From contig NZ_KZ614144.1 of assembly GCF_002884445.1 (NCBI RefSeq), positions 5,004,094-5,068,093 on the forward strand: a stretch of DNA of 64,000 bases, in the 5' to 3' direction. Position numbers and translations under genes: made by a program. Source of the stretch: Paenibacillus castaneae. Its GTDB lineage: Bacteria > Bacillota > Bacilli > Paenibacillales > Paenibacillaceae. The notes beneath the pieces are model-generated. The model saw only the letters and a program-made list of their open reading frames with translations. It was not told the origin of the DNA and did no database searches. This document shows positions 24,191 through 32,711 of this stretch, in pieces (positions within the stretch are counted from its first letter, which is position 1; every line of letters begins with the position of its first letter).

Positions 24191-26632
24191 TTAGCCGATC
24201 AATACACGCTCGGGAATAAAGTAGGCCTTCTCCACATCAACAACGGACAGCGGCTTGCTGAAATAATAGCCTTGAATCTTTTTGCATGAATTATCCGTTA
24301 AAATATCAAGCTGCTCCTTCGTTTCGATGCCTTCTGCAATAACCTCCATGTTCAAATGCTGCGCCATTGCAATAATCGTTGATACTATCGCTCGATCATT
24401 GTTGTTCTCGGTTATTTCCCGGATAAAGGAACGATCAATTTTAACCTTATGAATAGGGAACATCTTCAAATAGCTAAGCGAGCTATAGCCAGTACCAAAG
24501 TCATCCAGACTGATCAGAATTCCGTATTCATTCAATTGGTTCAAAATGCTGCTGGATACGACGGCATCCATCATCATGCTCTCCGTTATTTCTAACTCTA
24601 AATAATGCGGTTCAAGACCTGTTTCATCTAGAATAGCTTTAATATATTCCGCAAGCTTAGGCTGATGAAATTGCTGTGAGGATAGGTTTACGGAAATGGG
24701 TATGAGCGGTCCGCCCTCGTCATGCCATCTGCGCATTTGCTGACAAGCCTCTCGCAGCACCCATGTCCCCAATTCATAAATGAGGCCTGTCTCCTCCGCA
24801 ATCGGTATGAAGAGACCTGGCGATAAGAGACCTTTAGTTGGATGCTGCCACCGTACCAACGCCTCTATGCCGATCATAGCACGATCCTCTGTTCGAATTT
24901 GCGGCTGGTAATGCAGCAATAGCTCACCGTGCTCGATTGCCTTTCTCAAATCGCCTTCTAATTCAATTTTCTCCTGCAAAATCTGATCGAGCTCAGAAGT
25001 GAAAAACTGATAGCCATTTTTCCCTTTTTTCTTTACCTCGTACATAGCCGTATCCGCATTTTTCAATAGCTGGATCTCATCATTGCCATGTTCAGGATAC
25101 TGGGCAATGCCAATGCTGGCCGATACATAGAAGTCACTCTCTTTCAGTCGATAAGGAGCTTGAATGCAGTCAATAATCCCTTTTGCCAACAGCTCAATGG
25201 CATTCTGCGACTTATAATCACGGCATAGAAGCGTAAACTCATCTCCGCCCATCCGCGCGAGCATGACATCATGCCCTGCTACGTTTTGTTTAATTCGCTT
25301 ACTGACCTCCTGTAGAAATTGATCGCCGACCGTATGCCCGAGCGAGTCGTTTATCATTTTAAAACGGTCAATATCCAGTACCATAACGGCGAAGGCTGCT
25401 TTTCTAGCACTATTTTCTTCGATTAATTGAGCAATGCTTTGGTTGAACAATCGCCGATTCGGCAAGCCCGTAAGCTCATCATGGAACGCCAAATGATTAA
25501 TTTTCTGCTTCGCCTGCTTCTCTTCCGTAATATCTTTAAATATAATATAGCTCCCGACAACCGTTCCCTCAACAATAACGGGCACGTATGCAACACTCAA
25601 ATCAAGTCGCTTTCCGTCTATATGTATAATGGATGCTTCGTCATTCGTCGTCTCACCATTGAACGTTCTTTGAAACATCTGCTTAACGCGTTCCTGATCT
25701 TCACTCACAATAATGCCTATTAGTTTGGAAATCGGTTGATTTAAAATCTGCTTGCTGCTGTAGCCTGTTATTTGCAGAGCATTTGAATTATGGCTGCTGA
25801 TATTAAGATTTTGCAAATCAACCGATACAATGCCATCCTGGCTATTTTCATACAAGGACTTGTACCATTTCTCGCTTTGCTCGATTTCTGAATCCTTATG
25901 GGCAAGCCTCTTTGAGATATAAATGCCGAATAGAGAGAGACTGAGTGTAAAAAATATTCCACCAGCAATATAATAGGCAAGCCATTCCTGATCCAAAATC
26001 ACGCCATAAAAAAGCGCAGATTTGCTGCCGTTGTGGAAATTGGCCGCCATCATTCCCGTATAATGCATGCCTACGATTGCAGCACCCATAATAGCTCCGC
26101 TTCCAAGCTTCTTCCAAATTTCTCCGCGCTGTCCTCCCTTGCGGAAATAAAACGAAAGCCATAAAGCAGCTATGGACGCAACTACTGCGATTAAAATGGA
26201 TAACAGAAAAATAAACGGATTATAGGTAATAGGAATAAGCATTGCAGCCATTCCGATGTAATGCATAACTGAGATACCGGTAGCAAGCAATAATCCGCCG
26301 ATAAGCAGCTGTATTTTCCCTAACTCGCCGCGTCCGACAACGTATAGCGCTATAAAGGCTGCTCCGATCGCCGCAACTACCGACAACAGCACAATGACTA
26401 AATCATATTTAATCGTAATAGGCAGCTTGAGTGCGAGCATGCCGACAAAGTGCATCGACCATATGCCCATTCCCATAGAAGCTGCTCCAAAAAATAACCA
26501 TCCAAGCCGCGTGCTCCCTGTGGAGGTGCTAACCCTTCCTGCCAGATCAAGTGCCGTGTATGAAGCCATTACTGCTATAATATATGAGAAAAAAACGAAT
26601 AAGCTATCATATGATCCGTGAATATGCTCCAT
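24191..26632 (-). CDS. MHYT-PAS-GGDEF-EAL cyclic-di-GMP signalling protein
   Basis: This 813-residue membrane sensor begins with a seven-span MHYT domain (repeats MGIWSMHFVGM, ISVMHYIGMAAM and IVGMHYTGMMAA, a proposed sensor of O2, CO or NO via metal). A PAS domain follows (about residues 265-385), then a diguanylate cyclase domain with intact GGDEF (RMGGDEFTL) and an EAL domain with EALVRW, LEITES and DDFGTGYSS. Both output domains keep their key residues, so either synthesis or breakdown of c-di-GMP is possible. The ATG at 26632 follows GAGGGG; an upstream ATG adds 20 residues without homology. Confidence 0.93.
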   Translation of the reverse strand: MEHIHGSYDSLFVFFSYIIAVMASYTALDLAGRVSTSTGSTRLGWLFFGAASMGMGIWSMHFVGMLALKLPITIKYDLVIVLLSVVAAIGAAFIALYVVGRGELGKIQLLIGGLLLATGISVMHYIGMAAMLIPITYNPFIFLLSILIAVVASIAALWLSFYFRKGGQRGEIWKKLGSGAIMGAAIVGMHYTGMMAANFHNGSKSALFYGVILDQEWLAYYIAGGIFFTLSLSLFGIYISKRLAHKDSEIEQSEKWYKSLYENSQDGIVSVDLQNLNISSHNSNALQITGYSSKQILNQPISKLIGIIVSEDQERVKQMFQRTFNGETTNDEASIIHIDGKRLDLSVAYVPVIVEGTVVGSYIIFKDITEEKQAKQKINHLAFHDELTGLPNRRLFNQSIAQLIEENSARKAAFAVMVLDIDRFKMINDSLGHTVGDQFLQEVSKRIKQNVAGHDVMLARMGGDEFTLLCRDYKSQNAIELLAKGIIDCIQAPYRLKESDFYVSASIGIAQYPEHGNDEIQLLKNADTAMYEVKKKGKNGYQFFTSELDQILQEKIELEGDLRKAIEHGELLLHYQPQIRTEDRAMIGIEALVRWQHPTKGLLSPGLFIPIAEETGLIYELGTWVLREACQQMRRWHDEGGPLIPISVNLSSQQFHQPKLAEYIKAILDETGLEPHYLELEITESMMMDAVVSSSILNQLNEYGILISLDDFGTGYSSLSYLKMFPIHKVKIDRSFIREITENNNDRAIVSTIIAMAQHLNMEVIAEGIETKEQLDILTDNSCKKIQGYYFSKPLSVVDVEKAYFIPERVLIG

Positions 26633-26745
26633 GTTTATCCCCTCTATTCTATATATAATGACTATCTGCCAGAGCACAGTTTCATTATACAATAATGTGC
26701 TGATATTTCATTGATAATCTGTTGAATTATACTAAAAATAAAAAA

Positions 26746-26773
26746 GAGCCCTCCGCTTAAGCGGAAAGGCTCT
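26746..26773 (-). terminator. terminator of fur
   Basis: GAGCC-CTCCGCTT pairs with AAGCGG-AAAGGCTC and continues into CTTTTTTATTTTTAG on the minus strand, 27 bp after the fur stop. Confidence 0.8.
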
Positions 26774-26799
26774 CATTATCTATAATGTCTGCAGCTTTG

Positions 26800-27279
26800 T
26801 TAGGATACGGCTTTACGATCCTTCTTGCAATCGACGCTGCAGCAGTCCTTGTATGTTCCAGTGAAATCCAGTCGATGATCTGTAACCTTAAAGCCATATT
26901 CACGTTCTAGACGCTGCTCAAGCTCAAATAACCAATCTTCCTTAATTTCTTTAAGCGATCCGCATTCACTGCAGATCAAATGATGATGCATATGCGCGTG
27001 ATCTTCATCACGGAGATCGTAGCGGGCTACGCCATCTCCAAAATTCATTTTCTCAACAATATGCAGCTCGGCTAGCAGCTCCAGCGTACGATATACCGTT
27101 GCCAGTCCGATTTCAGAAAACTGTTGTTTGACTAGCATGTATACGCCCTCAGCGCTTAAATGGTCCACTTCATTTTCTAGCAGCACCCTAAGGATGATTT
27201 CACGCTGAGTCGTTAGTTTGTATCCATTCGCCATCAGGTGTCGATTAATTCTGTCCATTTCAGCCTTGATGTTCATCAT
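26800..27279 (-). CDS. fur: ferric uptake regulator Fur
   Basis: This metal-dependent repressor of iron acquisition has 159 residues. The N-terminal winged helix reads NGYKLTTQREIILRVL and IGLATVYRTLELLAEL; the metal site HAHMHHHLICSECG and the later structural Cys pair (DCCSVDC) are present. The stretch NEVDHLSAEGVYMLVKQQ is much closer to Bacillus Fur than to PerR or Zur. GGAGG lies eight bases before the ATG. A near-perfect PerR box upstream suggests peroxide control, as in B. subtilis. It is divergent from rpmE2. Confidence 0.9.
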   Translation of the reverse strand: MMNIKAEMDRINRHLMANGYKLTTQREIILRVLLENEVDHLSAEGVYMLVKQQFSEIGLATVYRTLELLAELHIVEKMNFGDGVARYDLRDEDHAHMHHHLICSECGSLKEIKEDWLFELEQRLEREYGFKVTDHRLDFTGTYKDCCSVDCKKDRKAVS

Positions 27280-27344
27280 GCTGGATACCTCCTCTTATTA
27301 AAAAGCCTTCTGCATATAAATCCTAAATATGTAAAGGCTTACTT

Positions 27345-27359
27345 TTAGAATGATTATAA
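27345..27359 (-). promoter_or_regulatory. PerR box upstream of fur
   Basis: On the minus strand TTATAATCATTCTAA matches the PerR consensus TTATAATNATTATAA at all but one position. It lies 66-80 bp before the fur start. PerR repression of fur is established in B. subtilis. Confidence 0.7.
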
Positions 27360-27435
27360 TATAATGGTAGTATATTTTTGACGATTAAGCAAATGTCATA
27401 TTTTCATGTAAAAAAAGACGAGCAGCTGCTTGACA

Positions 27436-27464
27436 TTGATAATGATTTTTATATATGTTAAAAT
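27436..27464 (+). promoter_or_regulatory. rpmE2 promoter with overlapping Fur-like site
   Basis: -35 TTGATA (27436-27441), a 17-base spacer and -10 TAAAAT (27459-27464). The -35 region also contains TGATAATGATTTTTA (27437-27451), a partial match to the Fur consensus TGATAATNATTATCA with two mismatches. An alternative -35 TTGACA lies at 27430. Confidence 0.6.
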
Positions 27465-27472
27465 AGAATTGT

Positions 27473-27487
27473 TCGTAAATATTACGC
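27473..27487. promoter_or_regulatory. Zur box of rpmE2
   Basis: TCGTAAATATTACGC matches the Bacillus Zur consensus TCGTAATNATTACGA at 12 of 14 defined positions. It sits about at the transcription start of rpmE2, where zinc-bound Zur would repress. Confidence 0.7.
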
Positions 27488-27507
27488 ATAAGGGTCAGGT
27501 GATTTCA

Positions 27508-27756
27508 ATGAGAGAAGGCATACACCCGGTTTACCATCAAGTACTGTTTTTTGATGTAACTAGCGGATATAAATTTTTGAGCGGTTCGACAAAATCATCT
27601 AATGAAAAGATGGAATGGGAAGACGGCAACAGTTACCCTGTTATACGTGTAGACACAAGCTCTGCTTCGCATCCTTTCTATACAGGCAAACAACGTATTT
27701 CAGAAAGAGGCGGCCGTGTGGATCGCTTTAATCAACGCGTTCAACAGAAGAAATAG
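27508..27756 (+). CDS. rpmE2: 50S ribosomal protein L31, zinc-free type B
   Basis: L31 type B replaces the zinc-containing L31 when zinc is short, freeing zinc from ribosomes. The 82-residue protein starts MREGIHPVYHQVLFFDVTSG and contains FLSGSTKSSNE, EWEDGNSYP and HPFYTGKQR, all family hallmarks. It has no cysteine, as expected for the zinc-free form. The ATG at 27508 has AGGTGA six bases upstream; the longer frame is promoter sequence. A Zur-like operator precedes it. Confidence 0.95.
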   Translation: MREGIHPVYHQVLFFDVTSGYKFLSGSTKSSNEKMEWEDGNSYPVIRVDTSSASHPFYTGKQRISERGGRVDRFNQRVQQKK

Positions 27757-27770
27757 GCTTCATAGAGCCT

Positions 27771-27826
27771 GAGGAGTTTCGAGCCGTTGCCCTGCTTCAA
27801 GGACAACGGCGACGAGCTCCTTTTTC
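27771..27826 (+). terminator. terminator of rpmE2
   Basis: GGAG...CTCC and CCGTTG...CAACGG form a nested stem followed by TTTTTC, shortly after the rpmE2 stop. Confidence 0.75.
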
Positions 27827-27849
27827 TTATGCTTATAGCTGGCTATAGG

Positions 27850-28632
27850 CTATAATACCGCCGAAATGCCTCCGTCAATATTAACAGCAGTTCCTGTTAC
27901 GAATGAGGCCGCTTCAGATACAAGAAACCCAATGACATTAGCTGCTTCCTGCGCGCGTCCGATCCGCCCAAGTGGAATGCCGTGTCTAGGATCAGCAGCG
28001 AAATCATCCCACGACAGCTCCGGAGCTTTAGCCTGCCACATTCGTTCGATTTGAGCGCTGCGAATGAGGCCGATGCATACCGCATTCACCCGTATTCGTT
28101 CAGGTGCCAAATCCTTGCTCATCGCCTTCGTTAACGCAAGCCCTGCCGCACGGCTGACTGACGTTGGAAGCGATGAAGCAGACGGTGTCTTGCCCCCGAT
28201 CGCAGTTACATTGACAATGGCTCCGCTCCCTGCTCGACGCATATACGGCAGTACAGCTCGCGAGAACTGCACTGCACCCAGCAGCTTCAAATCCAGATCA
28301 GCTGTCCAAGCATCCGCATCGACCTCCTCGAACGGCCTAGCCGCCGACGTGCCTGCATTATTAACGAGAATGTTCACCCCGCCGAAGCGTTCCACCGTTT
28401 CCGCTACCGCCCTTTGGGCATCCTCCGGTATAGATACGTCTGCGCTAATGACCAAAGGCTCCTTGCCCGTTTGTTCTTTTATGTGCTCCGCGGCACGATT
28501 CAACGATTCTTGTTCGCGAGCAACGATGGCTACCTCAGCCCCTTCCGCGGCCAGCAATACTGCAGTAGCTAGTCCTATTCCCTTGCTTCCCCCTGTTATA
28601 ATCGCAACCTTTCCATTCAGCCCAAGCTCCAT
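27850..28632 (-). CDS. short-chain dehydrogenase-like protein lacking the catalytic triad
   Basis: A Rossmann-fold SDR-family protein of 260 residues. The NAD(P) motif TGGSKGIG (13-20), NNAG (91-94) and the C-terminal TGTAVNIDGG are intact. In the active-site helix the usual Y-x-x-x-K reads T157-SVS-R161, and the Ser about 13 residues before the Tyr position is Ala144 next to T143. Oxidoreductase activity by the classical mechanism is therefore doubtful; a PTSVSRAAG form of the motif may mark a subfamily. AAGGAGGAG precedes the ATG at 28632; an upstream ATG extends into the neighbouring gene. It lies 28 bp after the 136-aa gene. Confidence 0.87.
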   Translation of the reverse strand: MELGLNGKVAIITGGSKGIGLATAVLLAAEGAEVAIVAREQESLNRAAEHIKEQTGKEPLVISADVSIPEDAQRAVAETVERFGGVNILVNNAGTSAARPFEEVDADAWTADLDLKLLGAVQFSRAVLPYMRRAGSGAIVNVTAIGGKTPSASSLPTSVSRAAGLALTKAMSKDLAPERIRVNAVCIGLIRSAQIERMWQAKAPELSWDDFAADPRHGIPLGRIGRAQEAANVIGFLVSEAASFVTGTAVNIDGGISAVL

Positions 28633-28660
28633 TCTTCTCTCCTCCTTCAACTTAATATGT

Positions 28661-29071
28661 CTATTTCTCCACCATTCTAATAACCTTCTGTACTTCGCTA
28701 TTAATATCGATCTCGGTATCAGTAGGCAAATTAACGATAAAAATGCCGCCAAATACTTGTTCAGCCTTGCCATTCCATTCCTTAATCTTATTTTTAAGTA
28801 TCTTCAGCTCTAAGGAATAAATAACCTGTTTGCTCAGCAGCCAGTTATGTCTTTTGAATTTAGATTTTTCTATCGTATCGATATATTTGAAAACATCTCG
28901 TTCCTTCTTAACCTTGATAACGTCACCGAAGGTCACTTTCTCTGTAAAAACAGGAGTTTCTGCGATTTCGTACACATCTTCATCCACAAATAAAACATCT
29001 AACACCTCGACCTCTTGGCCGGTGCCGTCAAAGTAAAGATGCAGCTTTATAAAGTCTTGAATGTTGCTCAC
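28661..29071 (-). CDS. hypothetical protein, 136 aa, DUF4265-like
   Basis: This soluble acidic-basic mixed protein starts MSNIQDFIKLHLYFDGTGQE. The segment LFVDEDVYEIAETPVFTEKV followed by TFGDVIKV resembles the core of DUF4265 proteins, whose function is unknown. The rest is lysine-rich without motif or membrane span. It lies just upstream of the SDR-like gene on the same strand (28 bp) and 39 bp downstream of the ABM-domain gene, so the three may be co-transcribed. Confidence 0.65.
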   Translation of the reverse strand: MSNIQDFIKLHLYFDGTGQEVEVLDVLFVDEDVYEIAETPVFTEKVTFGDVIKVKKERDVFKYIDTIEKSKFKRHNWLLSKQVIYSLELKILKNKIKEWNGKAEQVFGGIFIVNLPTDTEIDINSEVQKVIRMVEK

Positions 29072-29110
29072 CCTCTAAGTCTAATTTCTAATGAAGATAA
29101 TAAAGCCCGG

Positions 29111-29407
29111 CTAGCTGAGATCTATATTCGTATAATGCTCAACCGTTGGAAACGGATCATAATAATGATGCAGAAGACTTTTCCACTGTAAATATTCAGC
29201 TGATTTTCTGAAACCTATCGTATGATCCTCCAGCTTCTCCCACCGCACGAGCAAAATATATTTTCCCGCTACCTCCATGCATTTTTGCAATTCATGATTA
29301 AGATAGCCTTTCATCTTGGAAATAATAGTGGAAGCCTCTTTGAAGCTCTCTTCGAAATTATCAGTCTGTCCCGATCTAACCTGCAAAATTGCTACCTCAA
29401 GAATCAT
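29111..29407 (-). CDS. ABM-domain (antibiotic biosynthesis monooxygenase-like) protein
   Basis: A 98-residue dimeric alpha/beta-barrel type protein. It begins MILEVAILQVRSGQTDNFEE and ends with the typical HHYYDPFPTVEHYTNI block; GYLNHELQKCMEVAGKYIL is the central strand pair. Members of this superfamily include monooxygenases and heme-degrading or unrelated enzymes; function cannot be assigned. The ATG at 29407 follows AAAGGGG; the longer frame upstream overlaps the DinB-like gene in another reading frame. Confidence 0.82.
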   Translation of the reverse strand: MILEVAILQVRSGQTDNFEESFKEASTIISKMKGYLNHELQKCMEVAGKYILLVRWEKLEDHTIGFRKSAEYLQWKSLLHHYYDPFPTVEHYTNIDLS

Positions 29408-29486
29408 CAAAAAAGCCCCTTTACTAAAGCATATAGGAACGAACTGAAAAATTCCATCGTTCGTCAGGAATCCAGCTTTGCTATCC

Positions 29487-29984
29487 TCAAATCGGCTTAA
29501 TACTCCGCTCGACAATAATACGCAATGCTTTTTCGTTAATTCCGTTCTGAACAAACTCAAACCTCTTGCTGGACATAGCCTGCGAACGATCCACAATTTG
29601 CCCGAGATGATAGCCGGTATGCTCCACCAAATGATATACATTGTACATATCTGCCGCTTCCCCGCTATCATCAAGAGCAGCTGCAAAACGATGAAATGAA
29701 GCTTCGAGCTCCGTAATGAGCTCTGCTATTTTCATATCCCGAGTGGGAAAATACCGTTCTATCCCTTGTCCAAAGATTTTGCCGGGATTCATAATTCGCT
29801 CCGAATTTCGATCCGTATGCTCCATAATATGAAGAATGATTCCGCCAATACTATTTTGACGGGCATCATGGCCATGCCATAGCTGATCTTCCGTTAAGCT
29901 CATTAAACAAATGCGGAGCTTAGGCAAATAGTGATCACACATTCGATGCTTAGATATGATTATGAATGTTTCGAATGACTGCAT
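29487..29984 (-). CDS. DinB/YfiT-like four-helix protein
   Basis: A 165-residue putative metal-dependent transferase fold related to DinB, DUF1572 and bacillithiol-S-transferase proteins. The metal-binding His residues are suggested by LHIMEHTDRN and by VYHLVEHTGYHLGQI. AAAGGAGA lies eight bases before the ATG at 29984; the ATG at 30008 stands before that site. Substrate unknown; such proteins often act with low-molecular-weight thiols. Confidence 0.8.
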   Translation of the reverse strand: MQSFETFIIISKHRMCDHYLPKLRICLMSLTEDQLWHGHDARQNSIGGIILHIMEHTDRNSERIMNPGKIFGQGIERYFPTRDMKIAELITELEASFHRFAAALDDSGEAADMYNVYHLVEHTGYHLGQIVDRSQAMSSKRFEFVQNGINEKALRIIVERSIKPI

Positions 29985-30082
29985 CCCGCTCATCTCCTTT
30001 ATCGGCATTTTATCCTATTCGGTGAAATGTTGTTAATTTCCTTTTTTTCATCCAGAAGCGCACAGAGAAGAAAGCAATAAAA

Positions 30083-30123
30083 AAAGATACTCCCATAGGC
30101 ATGTGGCCAATAGGAGTATCTTT
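30083..30123. terminator. bidirectional terminator
   Basis: AAAGATACTCC (30083-30093) pairs with GGAGTATCTTT (30113-30123) and has T/A runs on both flanks. On the minus strand it ends the penicillin-binding protein transcript. Confidence 0.8.
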
Positions 30124-30166
30124 ATTTCTTGATTAATAAGAAGCTGCGTACAGCAGCTTTTATAGA

Positions 30167-32275
30167 TCACTTCTCATCATGATTCTTTTTCTTATCTCGT
30201 GCTTTCTTTTCCTTTTCCTTCGCTTCCTTCGCCGCCTTCTTCTTCGTCTCACGTGCTTCCTTTTCCTTTTCCTTTCTATCCTTTCGTTCTTGCTTCATCT
30301 TTTCTTTCCCATTTTCTTTATCCTGCTCACGATCTTGATCCTTCTTCTTCGTTTCTTCCTTCTTATCGATTTTGTTCTCTTTCGGCAGCTTAACGGGAGG
30401 CGCTGGGAATGGCATAAATGGCTCATTAATCATAGCGCCTTCCAGCAAAGCCTGAAATACGACAGCTGCAGCCTTAGAGCTCGTTTTTAAATAATGACTG
30501 CTATCGCTCTGGTCATACCCAAGCCACACCGCTCCGACCAACTGTGGCGTATAGCCGACGAACCAATTATCCTTGGCGCCGTAGCCGGTCGTTCCCGGCA
30601 TCTCCGTGGTGCCTGATTTACCTGCCAGCGGGCGCCCATTAAGTGCCGCGGCTTTGCCCGTTCCCTCTTTAATAACGCCTTCCAGCATCGCCGTCATGAC
30701 GCGTGCCGTCTCGGGCTCTGTTACCTTCTCTCCCGTTTTACCCTGAAATTCCGCTAATACGATACCATCCATTGTTTCGATCCGCGTAATCGCATGAGCT
30801 TTCATTCGGATGCCGTCATTAGCGAACACCCCATATGCTTCTGCCATCTGCAGCGGAGACGTCCCCTCATGAAGTCCGCCAAGCGCTAATCCCAGCGTTC
30901 GGTCCGCATCGGTTAACGGAATGCCGAAACGAGCGGAAGCATCCATTCCTTTCTCAATCCCGATTTCATTTAGCAGCTTCACCGCTGGTATGTTATACGA
31001 TTGAATAAGTGCCTCGTACAAGGTTACTTGGCCGTGAAATGCTCCGTCTGCATTATGCGGCTCATAACCGTTTATATTGATGGGCTCATCCACTAATTTA
31101 TCATCTGGTTTGTAGCCTTGCTCAAGCGCAGGTGTATAAACCGCAAGCGGCTTCATCGTTGAGCCCGGCTGACGTTTTAGCTGCGTCGCTCGATTAAAGC
31201 CGCGAAACGGCTGCTCGCCTCTGCCGCCGACAAGCGCTCGAATGCCGCCATTTCGGGGATCAACCAATACCGCTCCGCTTTGTATCTGCTGATCATTTGC
31301 GCTGCTTGGAAACAAGGATTCCTTTGTATATACCTCCTCTGCTGCTTGCTGCATTCCCGTATCTAATTCGGTGTAAATACGCAGGCCTCCTTGCAGCACT
31401 TCATTCTCAGATAACCCATAAAGCGTCATGGCCTCTCGGATAATCTGATCTACATAATAGGGATAACGGATATCATCTACTCGATTAGGCTTTGCATCCA
31501 ACAACTTAATGGCTTCACTTAAGCTTTCCTTGTACGCCTCTTCGCTAATCAATCCTTGATCTCTCATTAAGCCCAGTACGATATCCCGTCTTTCCTTTGC
31601 CTTATCCAGATGCTTATAGGGCGTTAGCGCTGATGGGGCTTTAACAAGGCCTGCCAGCAAGGCTGATTCCGCAATAGTAAGCTGATCAACCTCTTTACCG
31701 AAATAGGTGTACGCCGCTCTCTTGATTCCCCATGCCCCTTCACCATAGTAGATTTGATTAAGGTACATTTCCATAATCTCCTGCTTGCTGTAGGACTCTT
31801 CTATTTTTTTGGCCAGAAGCACTTCATTCCATTTCCGCGACCATGTGCGTTCTTGCGATAAAAATACATTTTTCGCTAGCTGCTGCGTAATCGTGCTTCC
31901 GCCCTGCACCGTGCCACCTTCTGTGAAATTGGTCAAAAAAGCGCGTCCAATTGCCCGCATATCCATTCCGGTATGCTCGAAATAGCGTTTGTCTTCTACT
32001 GCAACAACAGCATCGACCATATGCTTAGGAATAGCGTCATATCCAATGCCTTCGATTTTATTGAAAGATATTCGAGTTGCTTCTTGCCCGCTCCCGTCAT
32101 ACAGAATCGTTGCAGCTGGCAACGGATCATTGAGCTGATCAACATCCTGCGCATTCACCAGCATGCGGAACGTTCCAAAGCCCCCTAAGACAACAGCAAT
32201 CACAAGAACACCAGCAACGAGCATCACTATTTTCAGTTTCTTTTTTTTATTTTTAATTCCTTTTTTAGTTGGCAT
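30167..32275 (-). CDS. class A penicillin-binding protein (PBP1 type)
   Basis: A bifunctional cell-wall synthase of 702 residues. A basic N-terminus and one membrane span (residues 15-38) precede a GT51 transglycosylase domain (VAVEDKRYFEHTG with the catalytic Glu, then GGSTITQQLAKN) and a transpeptidase domain with GSTMKPL (SxxK), SYN (SxN) and GKSGTT (KTG-type). The last 75 residues are almost only Lys, Glu, Asp and Arg, a charged tail with no globular homology. GGGGGA lies upstream of the ATG. It polymerises and cross-links peptidoglycan outside the membrane. Confidence 0.93.
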   Translation of the reverse strand: MPTKKGIKNKKKKLKIVMLVAGVLVIAVVLGGFGTFRMLVNAQDVDQLNDPLPAATILYDGSGQEATRISFNKIEGIGYDAIPKHMVDAVVAVEDKRYFEHTGMDMRAIGRAFLTNFTEGGTVQGGSTITQQLAKNVFLSQERTWSRKWNEVLLAKKIEESYSKQEIMEMYLNQIYYGEGAWGIKRAAYTYFGKEVDQLTIAESALLAGLVKAPSALTPYKHLDKAKERRDIVLGLMRDQGLISEEAYKESLSEAIKLLDAKPNRVDDIRYPYYVDQIIREAMTLYGLSENEVLQGGLRIYTELDTGMQQAAEEVYTKESLFPSSANDQQIQSGAVLVDPRNGGIRALVGGRGEQPFRGFNRATQLKRQPGSTMKPLAVYTPALEQGYKPDDKLVDEPININGYEPHNADGAFHGQVTLYEALIQSYNIPAVKLLNEIGIEKGMDASARFGIPLTDADRTLGLALGGLHEGTSPLQMAEAYGVFANDGIRMKAHAITRIETMDGIVLAEFQGKTGEKVTEPETARVMTAMLEGVIKEGTGKAAALNGRPLAGKSGTTEMPGTTGYGAKDNWFVGYTPQLVGAVWLGYDQSDSSHYLKTSSKAAAVVFQALLEGAMINEPFMPFPAPPVKLPKENKIDKKEETKKKDQDREQDKENGKEKMKQERKDRKEKEKEARETKKKAAKEAKEKEKKARDKKKNHDEK

Positions 32276-32376
32276 AGCGGGTCCCCCATAATCATGTATC
32301 TCTATTTTCTATATTTATTCGTAAAAGACAGCCTTTTTCAGTACGTGATGTATGCTTGGACAAATTTGCAAAAAAA

Positions 32377-32408
32377 ATGCCAGGGAGCAGCTGCGTGCTC
32401 CCTAGCAT
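32377..32408 (-). terminator. terminator of the 76-aa gene
   Basis: ATGC-CAGGGAGCA pairs with TGCTCCCTAG-GCAT (one bulge) and runs into TTTTTTTT on the minus strand. Confidence 0.8.
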
Positions 32409-32480
32409 TACTTGGACCATATTCACTATTAATAAACCCAATTTTAGATCCTATCTCTGACTGCAAAAGCTTTTATTTGA

Positions 32481-32711
32481 CTAGGCTTGAATTTCGGAAT
32501 TAGAAAGCTTATAGCTATAATCCTCCATCATAAAGACAATATTTTTTCGTTTGTTCCTAAATTGTCGATACTGCGCTACAGCAATTTCATCCTCTGGATT
32601 GGCTTCCAAATAAACCTCCAGCTCTGCAATCGTTTCTTCAATCTCTTGTAGAACATGGGCCGTGTAACGAATGTCATCCTTCGTACGTAATGATTTCCTA
32701 GCATTGTTCAA
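32481..32711 (-). CDS. small hypothetical protein, 76 aa, TTG start
   Basis: A soluble helical, probably coiled-coil protein (VLQEIEETIAELEVYLEANP and YRQFRNKRKNIVFMMEDYSY). No recognised domain. The start is a TTG at 32711 with GGAGG exactly eight bases upstream, which strongly decides it. Between its stop and the PBP gene start lies its terminator, so it is a single-gene unit. Function unknown. Confidence 0.72.
   Translation of the reverse strand: MNNARKSLRTKDDIRYTAHVLQEIEETIAELEVYLEANPEDEIAVAQYRQFRNKRKNIVFMMEDYSYKLSNSEIQA

Noticed and set aside
28064..28813. 249-codon open frame on the plus strand opposite the SDR-like gene
   Set aside because: Antisense shadow of a well-supported gene, with no ribosome binding site and low-complexity translation.
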